DNA from: EsbW-18 sp964634615 | GTDB taxonomy: Bacteria; Patescibacteriota; Minisyncoccia; Phycocordibacterales; EsbW-18 | Direction: 5' to 3' | Assembly (NCBI GenBank): GCA_964634615.1 | Contig: CAZWLQ010000011.1 | Coordinates: forward strand, 1 to 24,552 | DNA: 24,552 bases | Shown: one piece after another, positions 14,001 to 21,074 of the stretch | Position numbering within the stretch: the first letter of the stretch is position 1 | How the letters are laid out: each line of letters starts with the position of its first letter | Translations under genes and position numbers: made by a program | Notes under the pieces: generated by a model | Database searches by the model: none | What the model saw: only the letters and a program-made list of their open reading frames with translations | What the model was told of the DNA's origin: nothing

Positions 14001-14556
14001 TGGTGCAGAACTCATCGCACACTCAACAGAAGGTGATGAGAAGAAGGCGCTCGAACGCTTGAATCAGGTCATCGATATCGCAAAAACCCGTTATCCACGT
14101 GAAGATGGTTGGCTGATCCTCGATAAAGACCGCGTTCGTGAATCACTTTTCATCTCAACGCTTTCAATGATCCCTCTCTTTGTTGAGTGGATTGTTCGTG
14201 GCGAAGACAAGAAAGTGTTCACGTTCCTCCGCATGTTGAAGCACCAGGAGCAGCCGGTCGCAGACTTTATGCGAAAGGTCGTTGCTGAACTCGACGGAAC
14301 ACACCGTGCGCGTCTCGAAGGAGCCGAAGAACGTGCCCACGTGAATGCACACATCGCTGAAGTAACCTATCATCTCTCGAACAAAGAGCTTGAATCAATC
14401 GTGGCAGAACTCCTCCACGGTGTTGATGAGCGATATGATTCTGCATACACGTCAGTTCGTCTCTCACTCGTTCGTGTTCTCGACATGATTAAAGAACGAA
14501 CACTCCGAGCTGTCGGCAGCGCGTACGCCTTTTCGGGTGATCGTCAGACTGCATAA
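11047..14556 (+). CDS. Large multi-Ig surface protein with sortase-like motif and cytoplasmic tail, 1169 aa
   Basis: Start at ATG 11047, 30 nt after the predicted transcription start; the GTG at 11029 is less likely. Residues 1-37 hold a signal-peptide-like segment (SVLKTLAIFAVVVFVAW), followed by a Glu/Pro-rich linker (38-88). Further domains: a Cys-containing domain (90-210); a prealbumin/SpaA-like domain (218-302, ITIHKTVINDDGG); three tandem putative-Ig repeats (about 310-592); a fibronectin III-like domain (597-703); another Ig-like domain (707-785); and an Asp14-Gly7-Arg4 linker (786-810). Then VPYTG (831-835) precedes a membrane helix (about 840-862) with RKLR. Unlike ordinary LPXTG proteins it does not end there: about 300 residues follow, with a low-complexity Ala/Pro part (870-985) and a helical, charged domain (995-1160). 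Likely the main substrate or partner of the adjacent sortase. Confidence 0.85.
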   Translation: MTMSNAYMTRVSVLKTLAIFAVVVFVAWQIPFAVTAEESGDTGGTVAEETAEEKTDPIPEPAPVEPAPKEDEPVDPAPAPGDGGQETTVDNCIPANDFELRQLRDQYFKTYQTFDLAGGTVSITNEHPTCSFPFALKSFQVYSDPIHQIPQTLFDSDEKTIGPGQTKSFRVDLPSCRYQLDVVAFPGNQNYSSSAKLIKGEVYQQLPLCPVAPPTPPKGTITIHKTVINDDGGTKTIADFPLYVGNIRVQSGVAKEFNAGSYIAREDNQPGYLALGFTGDCTADGRVTVAAGEHKVCYITNDDESTPPQCPASPSINVSSLSASGTVGAFFTHTVTTTGGIAPVAVVLTPINGAPGLTPNGPTLSGTPTQEGTFTYKVTALSAGAQSSCAVQQTLIVTIGDGGQCPAQPTITSVPPTTAMLGVPYFYKVTTTGGVAPISISINPVGLAAPGLVIDTSASTLSGTPTTPGVYTYEVTATSVQSPLSCATPQIFTIIIGSTNQCPAKPAITSPDTAVAGLNLPFSHTVTTSGGIAPVSIVITAVNAAPGLTISGATISGTVTAVGTYTYLIKATSANSGAECAVPQTLTITVTDSPICIPPTNLSPSGTLPADTTSVTLSWAAVPGATSYNIRLDDGTTDRYDDPRFKTCLDGASPHYYCEDAITGTTVTNVPVKPGRTYSFWVDPNFTPGRNYCNASVKFTIPSTKPVPECTLDVSPNSVQSGEEVTLTWTSKNVTTATIDNGIGGVPLNGATTTKPTADTTYIASFTGPYGSIACKDNVVIKTPGDDDDDDDDDDDDDDGGGGGGGRRRRPNVVLFSEPEVLGASISLTQVPYTGLGSSLIQIFLFIVGLLAISAGVVYAIMRKLRTGVVAASAHAPQVKNISVEGYDTLAVELDTNQYDEYLQASAVPVNAPAPRINAQHIAPTRMAPAALEGVMQPMTDARQTVAPAARAVSAMNTERAPEVQVDPARLQSEARASRTLISDDGAELIAHSTEGDEKKALERLNQVIDIAKTRYPREDGWLILDKDRVRESLFISTLSMIPLFVEWIVRGEDKKVFTFLRMLKHQEQPVADFMRKVVAELDGTHRARLEGAEERAHVNAHIAEVTYHLSNKELESIVAELLHGVDERYDSAYTSVRLSLVRVLDMIKERTLRAVGSAYAFSGDRQTA
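11974..12819 (+). repeat. Three tandem putative-Ig repeat units within the surface gene
   Basis: Units at 11974-12243, 12259-12534 and 12550-12819 (about 270-280 bp each) encode CPA-P-I openings, a VTTTGG(I/V)AP turn, an APGL strand, a TLSGTPT or TISGTVT strand and a TYTY/TFTYKV strand ending at a Cys. The pattern is that of He_PIG-type bacterial Ig domains. DNA identity is only moderate, so the duplications are not recent. Confidence 0.8.
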
Positions 14557-14609
14557 ATACACCACGAGAGTAACTTCTCTGTAAAGAGTAAACGTGCTTC
14601 AGAGAGCAC

Positions 14610-14651
14610 CAACGCCACCTTGTATTATCACCAGGTGGCGTTGTTCGCTCT
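14610..14651 (+). terminator. Hairpin after the surface protein gene
   Basis: CAACGCCACCT (14610-14620) pairs perfectly with AGGTGGCGTTG (14633-14643), and outer AGAGC/GCTCT arms extend the stem. The T-run after it is poor, so it may be a weak terminator or an mRNA 3'-end stabiliser. The rest of 14557-14775 shows no gene; candidate -10 boxes lie at 14663-14668 (TATACT) and near 14697. Confidence 0.5.
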
Positions 14652-14733
14652 ATCCTCCATGCTATACTTCTGTATCCACGTGACCGTCGTATATTCTATA
14701 AGACCGTATCACTGCGGTTCTGTAGTCTGAAGA

Positions 14734-14745
14734 TTACACGTGTAA
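14734..14745. promoter_or_regulatory. Perfect palindrome upstream of the small anchored protein
   Basis: TTACACGTGTAA is a perfect 12-bp palindrome, 30 bp before the ATG at 14776. It is a plausible operator half-site pair, but a chance occurrence cannot be excluded. Confidence 0.3.
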
Positions 14746-14775
14746 GGATTAGTAATAAACACTCGTAGTAGTTCT

Positions 14776-15024
14776 ATGTCACGCAACTTCAAACAAGGAA
14801 ATGCTGGCGTCACCATCTTGGTGATTGTCGTCATCCTCATTGTTGCAGGCATTCTCTTCTTCATGAACCGTGACGACCAGGCGGTTGTGATTGACGAGAC
14901 TGCAACCACGACTCCTGAAGAGACGACCGGTGCTTTGCCACAGGGCGCTTCAATGGAAGATGGTGCAACACCAAGCGACGCATCAGTTGATGCGGCAGCA
15001 GCAGGAGCCGTCGACGTTCAATAG
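14776..15024 (+). CDS. Small single-pass membrane protein, 82 aa
   Basis: I do not recognise a family. A short basic N-terminus (MSRNFKQGN) precedes a strong membrane helix at about 11-30 (GVTILVIVVILIVAGILFFM), followed by an acidic, Thr/Ala/Pro-rich tail of about 50 residues (ATTTPEETTG onward) without predicted structure. Topology is N-in with the tail outside. Similar short anchored tails are common among Parcubacteria surface and envelope proteins. It is the last gene of the surface region and is closed by a strong terminator. There is no Shine-Dalgarno site. Confidence 0.7.
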   Translation: MSRNFKQGNAGVTILVIVVILIVAGILFFMNRDDQAVVIDETATTTPEETTGALPQGASMEDGATPSDASVDAAAAGAVDVQ

Positions 15025-15048
15025 TCGGTTCTTCCTCCTCTCCGGAGA

Positions 15049-15087
15049 ACACACGCCACGACGTACGTCGTGGCGTGTGTGTTTTTT
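15049..15087 (+). terminator. Perfect 32-bp palindromic terminator
   Basis: ACACACGCCACGACGT (15049-15064) is followed immediately by its exact reverse complement (15065-15080), then GTTTTTT. It ends the surface region and separates it from the ychF operon, whose -10 box starts 7 nt later. Confidence 0.9.
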
Positions 15088-15090
15088 CTG

Positions 15091-15099
15091 TGGTAGCAT
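15091..15099 (+). promoter_or_regulatory. Extended -10 box of the ychF operon, nearly leaderless
   Basis: TGgTAGCAT (TG at 15091-15092, -10 at 15094-15099) ends 9 nt before the ATG at 15109. A start at the usual distance would give an mRNA with at most 1-3 untranslated bases. No Shine-Dalgarno site is present. Confidence 0.45.
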
Positions 15100-15108
15100 C
15101 ATGACGCG

Positions 15109-15336
15109 ATGCTGAAACAACTATTGCTTAAAAAATTAATCAGCTCCCAGTTGAAGGGCGTACCTCCAGAGCAGCAAGCGGCGGTTCTTGCGGCCTTCGA
15201 AAAAGACCCCGATTTTTTTATGCGAATCGCTCAAGAAGCCGATGAAAAAACGAAGAGTGGCATGGATCGAATGGCCGCAGCACAAGAGGTATTCGCAGCT
15301 CATCAAGACGAACTTAAGCGCCTGCTCGGACAATAA
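15109..15336 (+). CDS. Small conserved-looking helical protein, 75 aa
   Basis: No family recognised. The sequence is almost wholly helix-forming and charged (MLKQLLLKKLISSQLKG, then PPEQQAAVLAAFEKDPDFF and AAAQEVFAAHQDELKRLLG), without a membrane segment or signal peptide, so it is probably cytoplasmic. Its stop codon is 1 nt before the ychF ATG, which implies translational coupling. The position between a promoter and ychF and the clean amphipathic pattern support a real gene. Confidence 0.65.
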   Translation: MLKQLLLKKLISSQLKGVPPEQQAAVLAAFEKDPDFFMRIAQEADEKTKSGMDRMAAAQEVFAAHQDELKRLLGQ

Positions 15337-15337
15337 T

Positions 15338-16432
15338 ATGAATCTTTCAATCGGCATTGTTGGATTACCGAATGTCGGCAAATCGACGCTTTTTAATGCG
15401 CTCACAAAACAGTCGGTTGATGCGGCAAACTATCCTTTTTGTACAATCGATCCATCGGTCGGCATCGTTGAGGTCCCTGACGAACGCTTGAAAGCACTCA
15501 CCGACTTCTCGAAGTCAAAGAAAACAATCCCTGCAGCAATTCAGTTTGTCGACATCGCAGGGTTGGTGAAGGGTGCCTCGGAAGGGCAGGGGCTCGGGAA
15601 CAAATTTCTCTCGCACATCAAAGAAGTTGATGCGATTGCACACGTGGTGCGTATCTTCGAACACAGTGACATCATCCATGTTGCAGGAAAGATTGAGCCG
15701 CTTGAAGATATCAAGGTCATCAATTTAGAACTTATTCTCGCGGATCTTGCGGTCGTTGAGAAACGTCTTACGTCGGTTGAAAAAGAGGTTCGTGCAGGTC
15801 TTAAAGAAGCGCTCCACGAACGGAACGGTCTTGCAAAGGTTAAAGAGGCACTTTTGGCAGAAAAATTTGCACGAAGCGTTACTCTTTTGGAAGATGAGGA
15901 GAAAGAAGTAAAAAAGCTGACACTCCTCACCATGAAGAAGATGCTCTACGTCTTGAACGTGCAGTCAGGCGGAACGAATCTTGATGAAGGAAATGATCCG
16001 CGCTGGCAAAATCTTCTCGCATTCTTTGAACAAGAAAAAGCGTCATACGTAGTTGTTGACGCAAGCAACGAATCAGAATTGAACGCGGTTGATGATAGTG
16101 AACGAGGTGAGATGCGGAAAAGTCTCTCGGTCCGTGGTGGTATCGAAGATCTGATCGTTTCTGGCTATGCGCTGCTCGACTTGATTACGTTTTTGACGAC
16201 AGGGGAGGACGAAACCCGTGCGTGGACGATTGCTCGTGGCTCAACCGCACCAATCGCTGGTACCGCGATTCATACCGACTTTAAGGATAAATTCATTCGT
16301 GCTGAAGTTGTCTTTTGGAAAGATTTGATTGATTCGGGCTCATACGCAGAAGCGCGTGCAAAAGGTCTCGTCCGAACCGAAGGAAAGGAATACATTGTCA
16401 AAGACGGAGATGTGATCGAGTTTAGGATATAG
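15338..16432 (+). CDS. ychF: Ribosome-associated ATPase YchF (OLA1 family)
   Basis: Obg-family P-loop protein that prefers ATP over GTP and binds ribosomes. The 364-residue length matches the family (about 363). Walker A is GLPNVGKST (9-17), switch II is DIAGLVKGAS (72-81) with a hydrophobic residue in place of the usual catalytic Gln, and the C-terminal TGS domain ends in the hallmark FIRAEVVFWKDL...GLVRTEGKEYIVKDGDVIEFRI. I use the ATG at 15338 because MNLSIGIVGLPNVGKST is the canonical N-terminus; the open frame back to 15188 overlaps the upstream gene. It is cotranscribed with the flanking small ORF and the HAD gene. Confidence 0.97.
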   Translation: MNLSIGIVGLPNVGKSTLFNALTKQSVDAANYPFCTIDPSVGIVEVPDERLKALTDFSKSKKTIPAAIQFVDIAGLVKGASEGQGLGNKFLSHIKEVDAIAHVVRIFEHSDIIHVAGKIEPLEDIKVINLELILADLAVVEKRLTSVEKEVRAGLKEALHERNGLAKVKEALLAEKFARSVTLLEDEEKEVKKLTLLTMKKMLYVLNVQSGGTNLDEGNDPRWQNLLAFFEQEKASYVVVDASNESELNAVDDSERGEMRKSLSVRGGIEDLIVSGYALLDLITFLTTGEDETRAWTIARGSTAPIAGTAIHTDFKDKFIRAEVVFWKDLIDSGSYAEARAKGLVRTEGKEYIVKDGDVIEFRI

Positions 16433-16435
16433 AGC

Positions 16436-17065
16436 ATGAAAAAGATTTTCATCTTTGATTTCGATGGCGTGCTGTTTGATACCAGCGATGTTACTGGAGA
16501 GGCCATTTTGGAGATGTACCCCGGAATCACTCCTGAGATGCAACAAGAAGTATTGTGCGGTAATTTTCATGAAGAGATAGAAAAACTTAAACATCTCAAA
16601 AAACTTGAGACTGACGAAGAAAAAGCCGAACGAAAACAGCGTTACGCTGAAAAGAAAGCCCATGCGTTGATGTACCCCGGCGCGCAAGAGTTTCTCAGAA
16701 TGCTGCATAGCGATGGACACACTCTTGTTCTTAATACATCAGCATCTGATCGGAATTGCGTGCCACTCCTTGAACGAGCCAAGATAAAAGATTTGTTCGA
16801 TTTCCTTGCCACAAAGGAGGTATCAAAGAGTAAGGTGGAGAAGTTCACGTTGATACGAGAAAAGTATGACGTGAATGCGGAAGATATTCTCTTTATCACC
16901 GATACGCTCGGGGACCTTCGAGAAGCTGATAGTGCTGGTATTCCGACGATCGCGGTGCTCTGGGGCGCTCATGATAGAAGCTATTTTGCGCGGGAAGAGC
17001 ACCCCAATCTTATTGGTATTGTCGATTCGTTCAATGAACTTACAGAGCTTATTAAAAGTCGTTGA
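16436..17065 (+). CDS. HAD-superfamily hydrolase, 209 aa
   Basis: Haloacid-dehalogenase-fold phosphatase, probably acting on a small phosphorylated metabolite. Motif I is FDFDGVLFDT with nucleophile Asp8 and Asp10, motif II is LNTSAS (Thr101/Ser102), motif III is a Lys in SKSKVEK (131-135), and motif IV is FITDTLGDLREADSAG with Asp156 and Asp160. The helical cap lies at about 17-80 between motifs I and II (C1 type), as in phosphoglycolate phosphatase and beta-phosphoglucomutase relatives. The substrate cannot be told from sequence. It begins 3 nt after the ychF stop, so it is in the same operon, and it ends in TGA, which shows that TGA is a stop in this genome. Confidence 0.9.
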   Translation: MKKIFIFDFDGVLFDTSDVTGEAILEMYPGITPEMQQEVLCGNFHEEIEKLKHLKKLETDEEKAERKQRYAEKKAHALMYPGAQEFLRMLHSDGHTLVLNTSASDRNCVPLLERAKIKDLFDFLATKEVSKSKVEKFTLIREKYDVNAEDILFITDTLGDLREADSAGIPTIAVLWGAHDRSYFAREEHPNLIGIVDSFNELTELIKSR

Positions 17066-17076
17066 GCCCACTTTTC

Positions 17077-17085
17077 TGCTATAAT
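17077..17085 (+). promoter_or_regulatory. Extended -10 promoter before the DUF5671-like gene
   Basis: TGcTATAAT is a perfect extended -10 element (TG at 17077-17078, TATAAT at 17080-17085), with no clear -35. The leader to the ATG at 17112 would be about 19 nt. Confidence 0.55.
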
Positions 17086-17111
17086 TAGGCCATTACACTA
17101 TCTATAGTCAT

Positions 17112-18062
17112 ATGAACGACCAAAAACCACACACAACGCCGAAAGATTTCTTTATCTACCTTGGGACCGCAATCTCACTCTACGTATCCGCAGGAAGTCT
17201 TCTCTCGCTCTTATTCTCAATTATCAACCAACGCTTCGCCGATGCGCTTGATACATCCTACGGCTATTATGCCTACGGCACGTACATGGGTGACGGTGCG
17301 ATGTTTGCAATTGCAGCACTCATTATCGTCGTACCAATCTACCTCTTCCTCTCGTATCATATTCGCAAGGGTATCGTAGCGGATAGTGAAAAGCGCAGTT
17401 TGAATATTCGCAAGTGGTTTGTATGGCTCACCATCTTTGCTGCCGGTATCGCTGTTGCGGGGGACTTGGTCGCACTTCTCTACACGTTTCTTCAGGGTGA
17501 AGTGACGGTTCGCTTTGTTCTCAAGGTGCTTTCGGTTCTTGTCGTTGCGGGCGGCATCTTCTCCTACTACTTCTACGATCTTCGCCGTGATGCATCATCG
17601 AAGCCGAACAAGCTCTTCGTTGGTATCGCAGGACTTGTGATTCTCCTTGCCATCATCTGTGGATTCATGACATTTGGCTCGCCAAGTGCACAGCGCGATA
17701 TGCGACTCGATGGTCAGCGTGAAATGCACTTGTCAGATATCCAATGGCAGGTCTTGAACTACTGGCAGACGCAGGAAAAGCTTCCAACAACGCTGGCTGA
17801 ACTCGGTGACAACTTCACGGGATACATTGCTCCGGTGGATCCAGAAACAAAAACAGCATACGAATATTCGATCACGGGTCCGCTTTCATTCGAGATTTGT
17901 GCAACGTTTGCACGTGAAAGTATGCTCACAGGCAAGGATCCTGTTGCGATGCCGATTGATTCATGGGGAGGAGGTCTTGACCCTCGCTTTGAACATGAGG
18001 CGGGACGTACGTGTTTTCCTCGAACAATTGACCCGGTTAAATATCCACCATACCAAAAATAA
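17112..18062 (+). CDS. Five-helix membrane protein, DUF5671-like, 316 aa
   Basis: Integral membrane protein. Helices lie at about 13-37 (FFIYLGTAISLYVSAGSL), 62-82 (GAMFAIAALIIVVPIYLFLS), 102-127, 132-155 and 167-189. The four-helix part with TPKDFFIYLGTAISLYVSAGSLL resembles the DUF5671 family that I associate with Parcubacteria membrane proteins; the assignment is from memory. Residues 190-316 form a soluble domain starting with a long helix (MHLSDIQWQVLNYWQTQEKLPTTLAEL) and continuing with YEYSI...FEICATF and a Cys295-containing end; this resembles the pilin-like outer domains of Patescibacteria proteins. The function is unknown. It is monocistronic, with a promoter before it and a strong terminator after it. 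Confidence 0.8.
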   Translation: MNDQKPHTTPKDFFIYLGTAISLYVSAGSLLSLLFSIINQRFADALDTSYGYYAYGTYMGDGAMFAIAALIIVVPIYLFLSYHIRKGIVADSEKRSLNIRKWFVWLTIFAAGIAVAGDLVALLYTFLQGEVTVRFVLKVLSVLVVAGGIFSYYFYDLRRDASSKPNKLFVGIAGLVILLAIICGFMTFGSPSAQRDMRLDGQREMHLSDIQWQVLNYWQTQEKLPTTLAELGDNFTGYIAPVDPETKTAYEYSITGPLSFEICATFARESMLTGKDPVAMPIDSWGGGLDPRFEHEAGRTCFPRTIDPVKYPPYQK

Positions 18063-18074
18063 GATTTGTTAATT

Positions 18075-18104
18075 GAAAAACACCCTCAAACGAGGGTGTT
18101 TTTC
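18075..18104. terminator. Terminator after the DUF5671-like gene
   Basis: AAAAACACCCTC (18076-18087) and GAGGGTGTTTTT (18092-18103) form a perfect 12-bp stem, extended by G-C, with the 4-nt loop AAAC. The T-run on the plus strand suits the upstream gene; the structure is symmetric. Confidence 0.9.
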
Positions 18105-18139
18105 TTTCGGAACTCGCTCATGTATCATGCATATACTAT

Positions 18140-21007
18140 ATGCGCGAATACGACTCCAAACAGATTGAAGAGAAATGGAAGAAACACTGGACGGACTCAG
18201 GCGTCTACACGACCGCAGACACATCAAACAAGCCCAAATGCTATGTGCTCGACATGTTTCCATATCCGTCGGGCGAGGGACTTCACGTCGGACATCCAAA
18301 AGGGTACATCGCAACCGATGTGTATTCGCGCTTTCAGAAGATGAGCGGCAAAGAAGTACTTCATCCGATGGGATGGGATGCATTTGGTCTTCCTGCGGAG
18401 AACTATGCGATTAAGAACAAGATCCATCCGCGTGTCGCCGTTGAAAAGAACATCGCGCGATACAAAGAACAACTCGAATCGATTGGATTCAATTATGACT
18501 GGAGTCGCGAGATCGACACCACCGATCCTGCATTCTACAAATGGACGCAATGGATCTTTCTGAAGCTTTTTGAAAAAGGGTTGGCATTCGAATCGCACGA
18601 ACCAATCAACTGGTGTCCGTCGTGTCAGACTGGTTTGGCGAACGAAGATCTTGAGGATGGAAAATGCGAACGCTGTGGGTCAGTCGTCGAGAAGCGTCCG
18701 ATGCGTCAGTGGGTGTTGCGCATCACCGATTATGCCGAACGTTTGCTTTCGGATCTCGACACGCTTACCGGATGGCCTGAGCACATCAAAGAGTCCCAGC
18801 GCAATTGGATTGGGAAGAGCGAAGGAGCGGAAATTAAATTCGAAATCCGAAGCACGAAATCCGAAAAAGATCAGAAGCATGAAGTGACAGTATTCACTAC
18901 ACGACCGGACACGCTTTTTGGAGCCACGTATGTTGTTCTTGCGCCTGAACATACACTCGTTCCCGAGCTTGCCGAGAGGGCCTCAAATACGTCAGATATC
19001 TTCACCTACGTTCAGGAGTCAAAGAATAAGCCCGAGATTGAGCGAAGCGCCGAAGGCCGCGAAAAGACCGGCGTAAAGATGGAAGGAGTCATGGCGATCA
19101 ACCCTGCGACACATGAGGAGATTCCCGTGTATGTCGCCGACTATGTGCTCGGTTCGTATGGCACCGGTGCGGTGATGGCCGTTCCTGCGCATGACGAGCG
19201 CGACCACGAATTCGCGAAGGAGTTTAATCTTCCGACAAGACATGTCGTCATGCCGTTCGTTGTCGACAAGAACAATCCACCGCGCGCTGATAAACAGACA
19301 CAAGTGCGGGAGAACGTACATATCCTTCTCTTTGATCCAAAACAGCAAGCGTATCTTATCTTGCGATCCAAGAAGTTTGGTTGGGACACGCTTGTCATGG
19401 GTGGTGTTGAAGCGGGCGAAACGATGATTGAAGCTGCGACGCGCGAGATCCGCGAAGAAGCGGGTTTTGCTGATGTTGAATACAAACGCACGCTTGGCGG
19501 TCCGGTGCAGGCATCCTACTTTGCCACTCACAAAGATGAAAACCGCACTGCGATTGCCACCGCGCTCTATTTCGAACTCAAAAGCGATTCAACGGTCGAG
19601 CGTCTCGATGAGGGTCATGAGAATGAGCTTGTGTGGATTGCCGCCGCTGATTTTGTTGCTGGTGTGACTGTGAATTCCGAATTGCCGTTTTGGTTGGAAC
19701 GACTTGCCGGTGTCGAAACATATACTGGTGAAGGTCTGCTCATTAACTCAGGAGACTTCAATGGATTGGAGAGCGGGGAAGCTCAAAAGAAAATAACCGA
19801 CTCTGTTGGAGGCCGCTGGGTCACCAAGTACAAGCTTCGTGACTGGGTCTTCTCGCGTCAGCGTTATTGGGGTGAGCCGATTCCACTCGTGCATTGTGAA
19901 AAGGACGGGGTGGTTGCGGTTCCCGAAGATCAATTGCCAGTCACACTTCCGGAAGTCGAGCATTATGAACCGGCCGGAACAGGGGAGTCTCCACTTGCGA
20001 ATATCACCGACTGGGTGAACACTACCTGTCCAAAGTGTGGAGGACCTGCCAAGCGCGAAACAAACACGATGCCGCAATGGGCGGGTTCGAGTTGGTACTA
20101 CCTCCGCTATATCGATCCAAAGAACAACGACGCGCTTGTTGATAAAGAAAAAGAGGCGTACTGGTCACCGGTTGACATGTATGTCGGCGGTGCGGAACAC
20201 GCGACGCGCCATTTGATTTATGCACGCTTCTGGCACAAGTTTCTCTATGACATTGGTGCGGTGTCTCACATTGAACCATTTACGCGTTTGAAAAGCGTCG
20301 GTCTTATTCTTGCGGAAGACGGACGAAAGATGAGTAAGCGATACGGTAATGTCATCAATCCGGACGATATCGTTTCGCAATTTGGCGCTGACGCACTCCG
20401 TGTCTATGAGATGTTCATGGGACCATTCGAGCAAGCGATTGCATGGTCAACTGATGGACTTGTTGGTGCACGACGCTTCATGGAACGCGTTGTACGACTC
20501 AAGGAAAAAGTTGATTCGCAGCGCGCGTCGCACAACCCGCATCTTGAGACCTTGATGCACCAAACAATCAAGAAGGTTGGTGATGATATTGAGACGTTCC
20601 GCATGAATACCGCAATCTCGGCACTTATGATTTACAGCAACGCACTTGAAAAAGAGAACGCCATCTCTCAAGAGGCGTATGAAACTCTCCTTCTCTTGCT
20701 TGCTCCCTTCGCGGTCTTTCTCACCGAAGAGCTCTGGGAAGAGTCGGGAAGGGGTAGTTCCATACACTCCGCTTCGTGGCCTGCCTTTGACCCTGAAAAA
20801 ACGGTCGGTGAGGAGGTGGTCATAGCCATCCAGATAAATGGTAAGGTTCGGGGGGCAGTAACGTGCAAAAGAGGCACCGAAGAAGCCACAGTCCTAGCCC
20901 TGGCTCGGGGGGAGGAAAACGTCGAAAAATGGCTTAACGGCAAGGATATTGCCAAAATCATTTATATTGAGAACAAGATCCTCAACCTTGTGGTAAGGGA
21001 GGGGTAG
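18140..21007 (+). CDS. leuS: Leucyl-tRNA synthetase with embedded Nudix domain
   Basis: Charges tRNA-Leu; class I enzyme, 955 aa. HIGH is HVGH (49-52) in PYPSGEGLHVGHPKGY; KMSKS appears as KMSKR (730-734) in GRKMSKRYGN. Zinc-type Cys pairs are C159/C162 with C176/C179, and C630/C633. The CP1 editing domain has TTRPDTLFGATYVV (253-266), GTGAVMAVPAHDERD (341-355) and resumes at GLLINSGDFNGL (532-543). Between, residues about 370-527 hold a full Nudix hydrolase domain with a perfect Nudix box GGVEAGETMIEAATREIREE continuing AGF (421-443). A shorter insert, EIRSTKSEKDQ at about 235-246, is encoded by a repeat at 18839-18869. The anticodon-binding and C-terminal domains are complete. No Shine-Dalgarno; TATCAT at 18123-18128 may be the -10. 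Confidence 0.97.
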   Translation: MREYDSKQIEEKWKKHWTDSGVYTTADTSNKPKCYVLDMFPYPSGEGLHVGHPKGYIATDVYSRFQKMSGKEVLHPMGWDAFGLPAENYAIKNKIHPRVAVEKNIARYKEQLESIGFNYDWSREIDTTDPAFYKWTQWIFLKLFEKGLAFESHEPINWCPSCQTGLANEDLEDGKCERCGSVVEKRPMRQWVLRITDYAERLLSDLDTLTGWPEHIKESQRNWIGKSEGAEIKFEIRSTKSEKDQKHEVTVFTTRPDTLFGATYVVLAPEHTLVPELAERASNTSDIFTYVQESKNKPEIERSAEGREKTGVKMEGVMAINPATHEEIPVYVADYVLGSYGTGAVMAVPAHDERDHEFAKEFNLPTRHVVMPFVVDKNNPPRADKQTQVRENVHILLFDPKQQAYLILRSKKFGWDTLVMGGVEAGETMIEAATREIREEAGFADVEYKRTLGGPVQASYFATHKDENRTAIATALYFELKSDSTVERLDEGHENELVWIAAADFVAGVTVNSELPFWLERLAGVETYTGEGLLINSGDFNGLESGEAQKKITDSVGGRWVTKYKLRDWVFSRQRYWGEPIPLVHCEKDGVVAVPEDQLPVTLPEVEHYEPAGTGESPLANITDWVNTTCPKCGGPAKRETNTMPQWAGSSWYYLRYIDPKNNDALVDKEKEAYWSPVDMYVGGAEHATRHLIYARFWHKFLYDIGAVSHIEPFTRLKSVGLILAEDGRKMSKRYGNVINPDDIVSQFGADALRVYEMFMGPFEQAIAWSTDGLVGARRFMERVVRLKEKVDSQRASHNPHLETLMHQTIKKVGDDIETFRMNTAISALMIYSNALEKENAISQEAYETLLLLLAPFAVFLTEELWEESGRGSSIHSASWPAFDPEKTVGEEVVIAIQINGKVRGAVTCKRGTEEATVLALARGEENVEKWLNGKDIAKIIYIENKILNLVVREG
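18839..18869. repeat. GAAATCCGAA tandem repeat inside leuS
   Basis: GAAATCCGAA occurs at 18842-18851 and 18856-18865, a 14-nt period. The translated piece EIRSTKSEKDQ interrupts the conserved GAEIKF...VTVFTTRPDTLFG path of LeuRS. The reverse complement (TTCGGATTTCGTGCTTCGG) is of a repeat type I recall from intergenic spacers in several candidate phyla; not searched. Confidence 0.55.
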
Positions 21008-21013
21008 GGTCGC

Positions 21014-21042
21014 TTGACGCATGGTTATTCACATGATACACT
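21014..21042 (+). promoter_or_regulatory. Promoter of the sigma4/HARE regulator
   Basis: TTGACG (21014-21019) and TACACT (21037-21042) are 17 nt apart, with an extended -10 TGa (21034-21036). The leader is about 26 nt and has no strong Shine-Dalgarno sequence. Confidence 0.7.
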
Positions 21043-21074
21043 GTTTCGGTACACCAAAAGGGTAAAAATCATTT

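Noticed and set aside
15188..15337. N-terminal extension of YchF
   Set aside because: Overlaps the small upstream ORF and is absent from the well-conserved YchF N-terminus.
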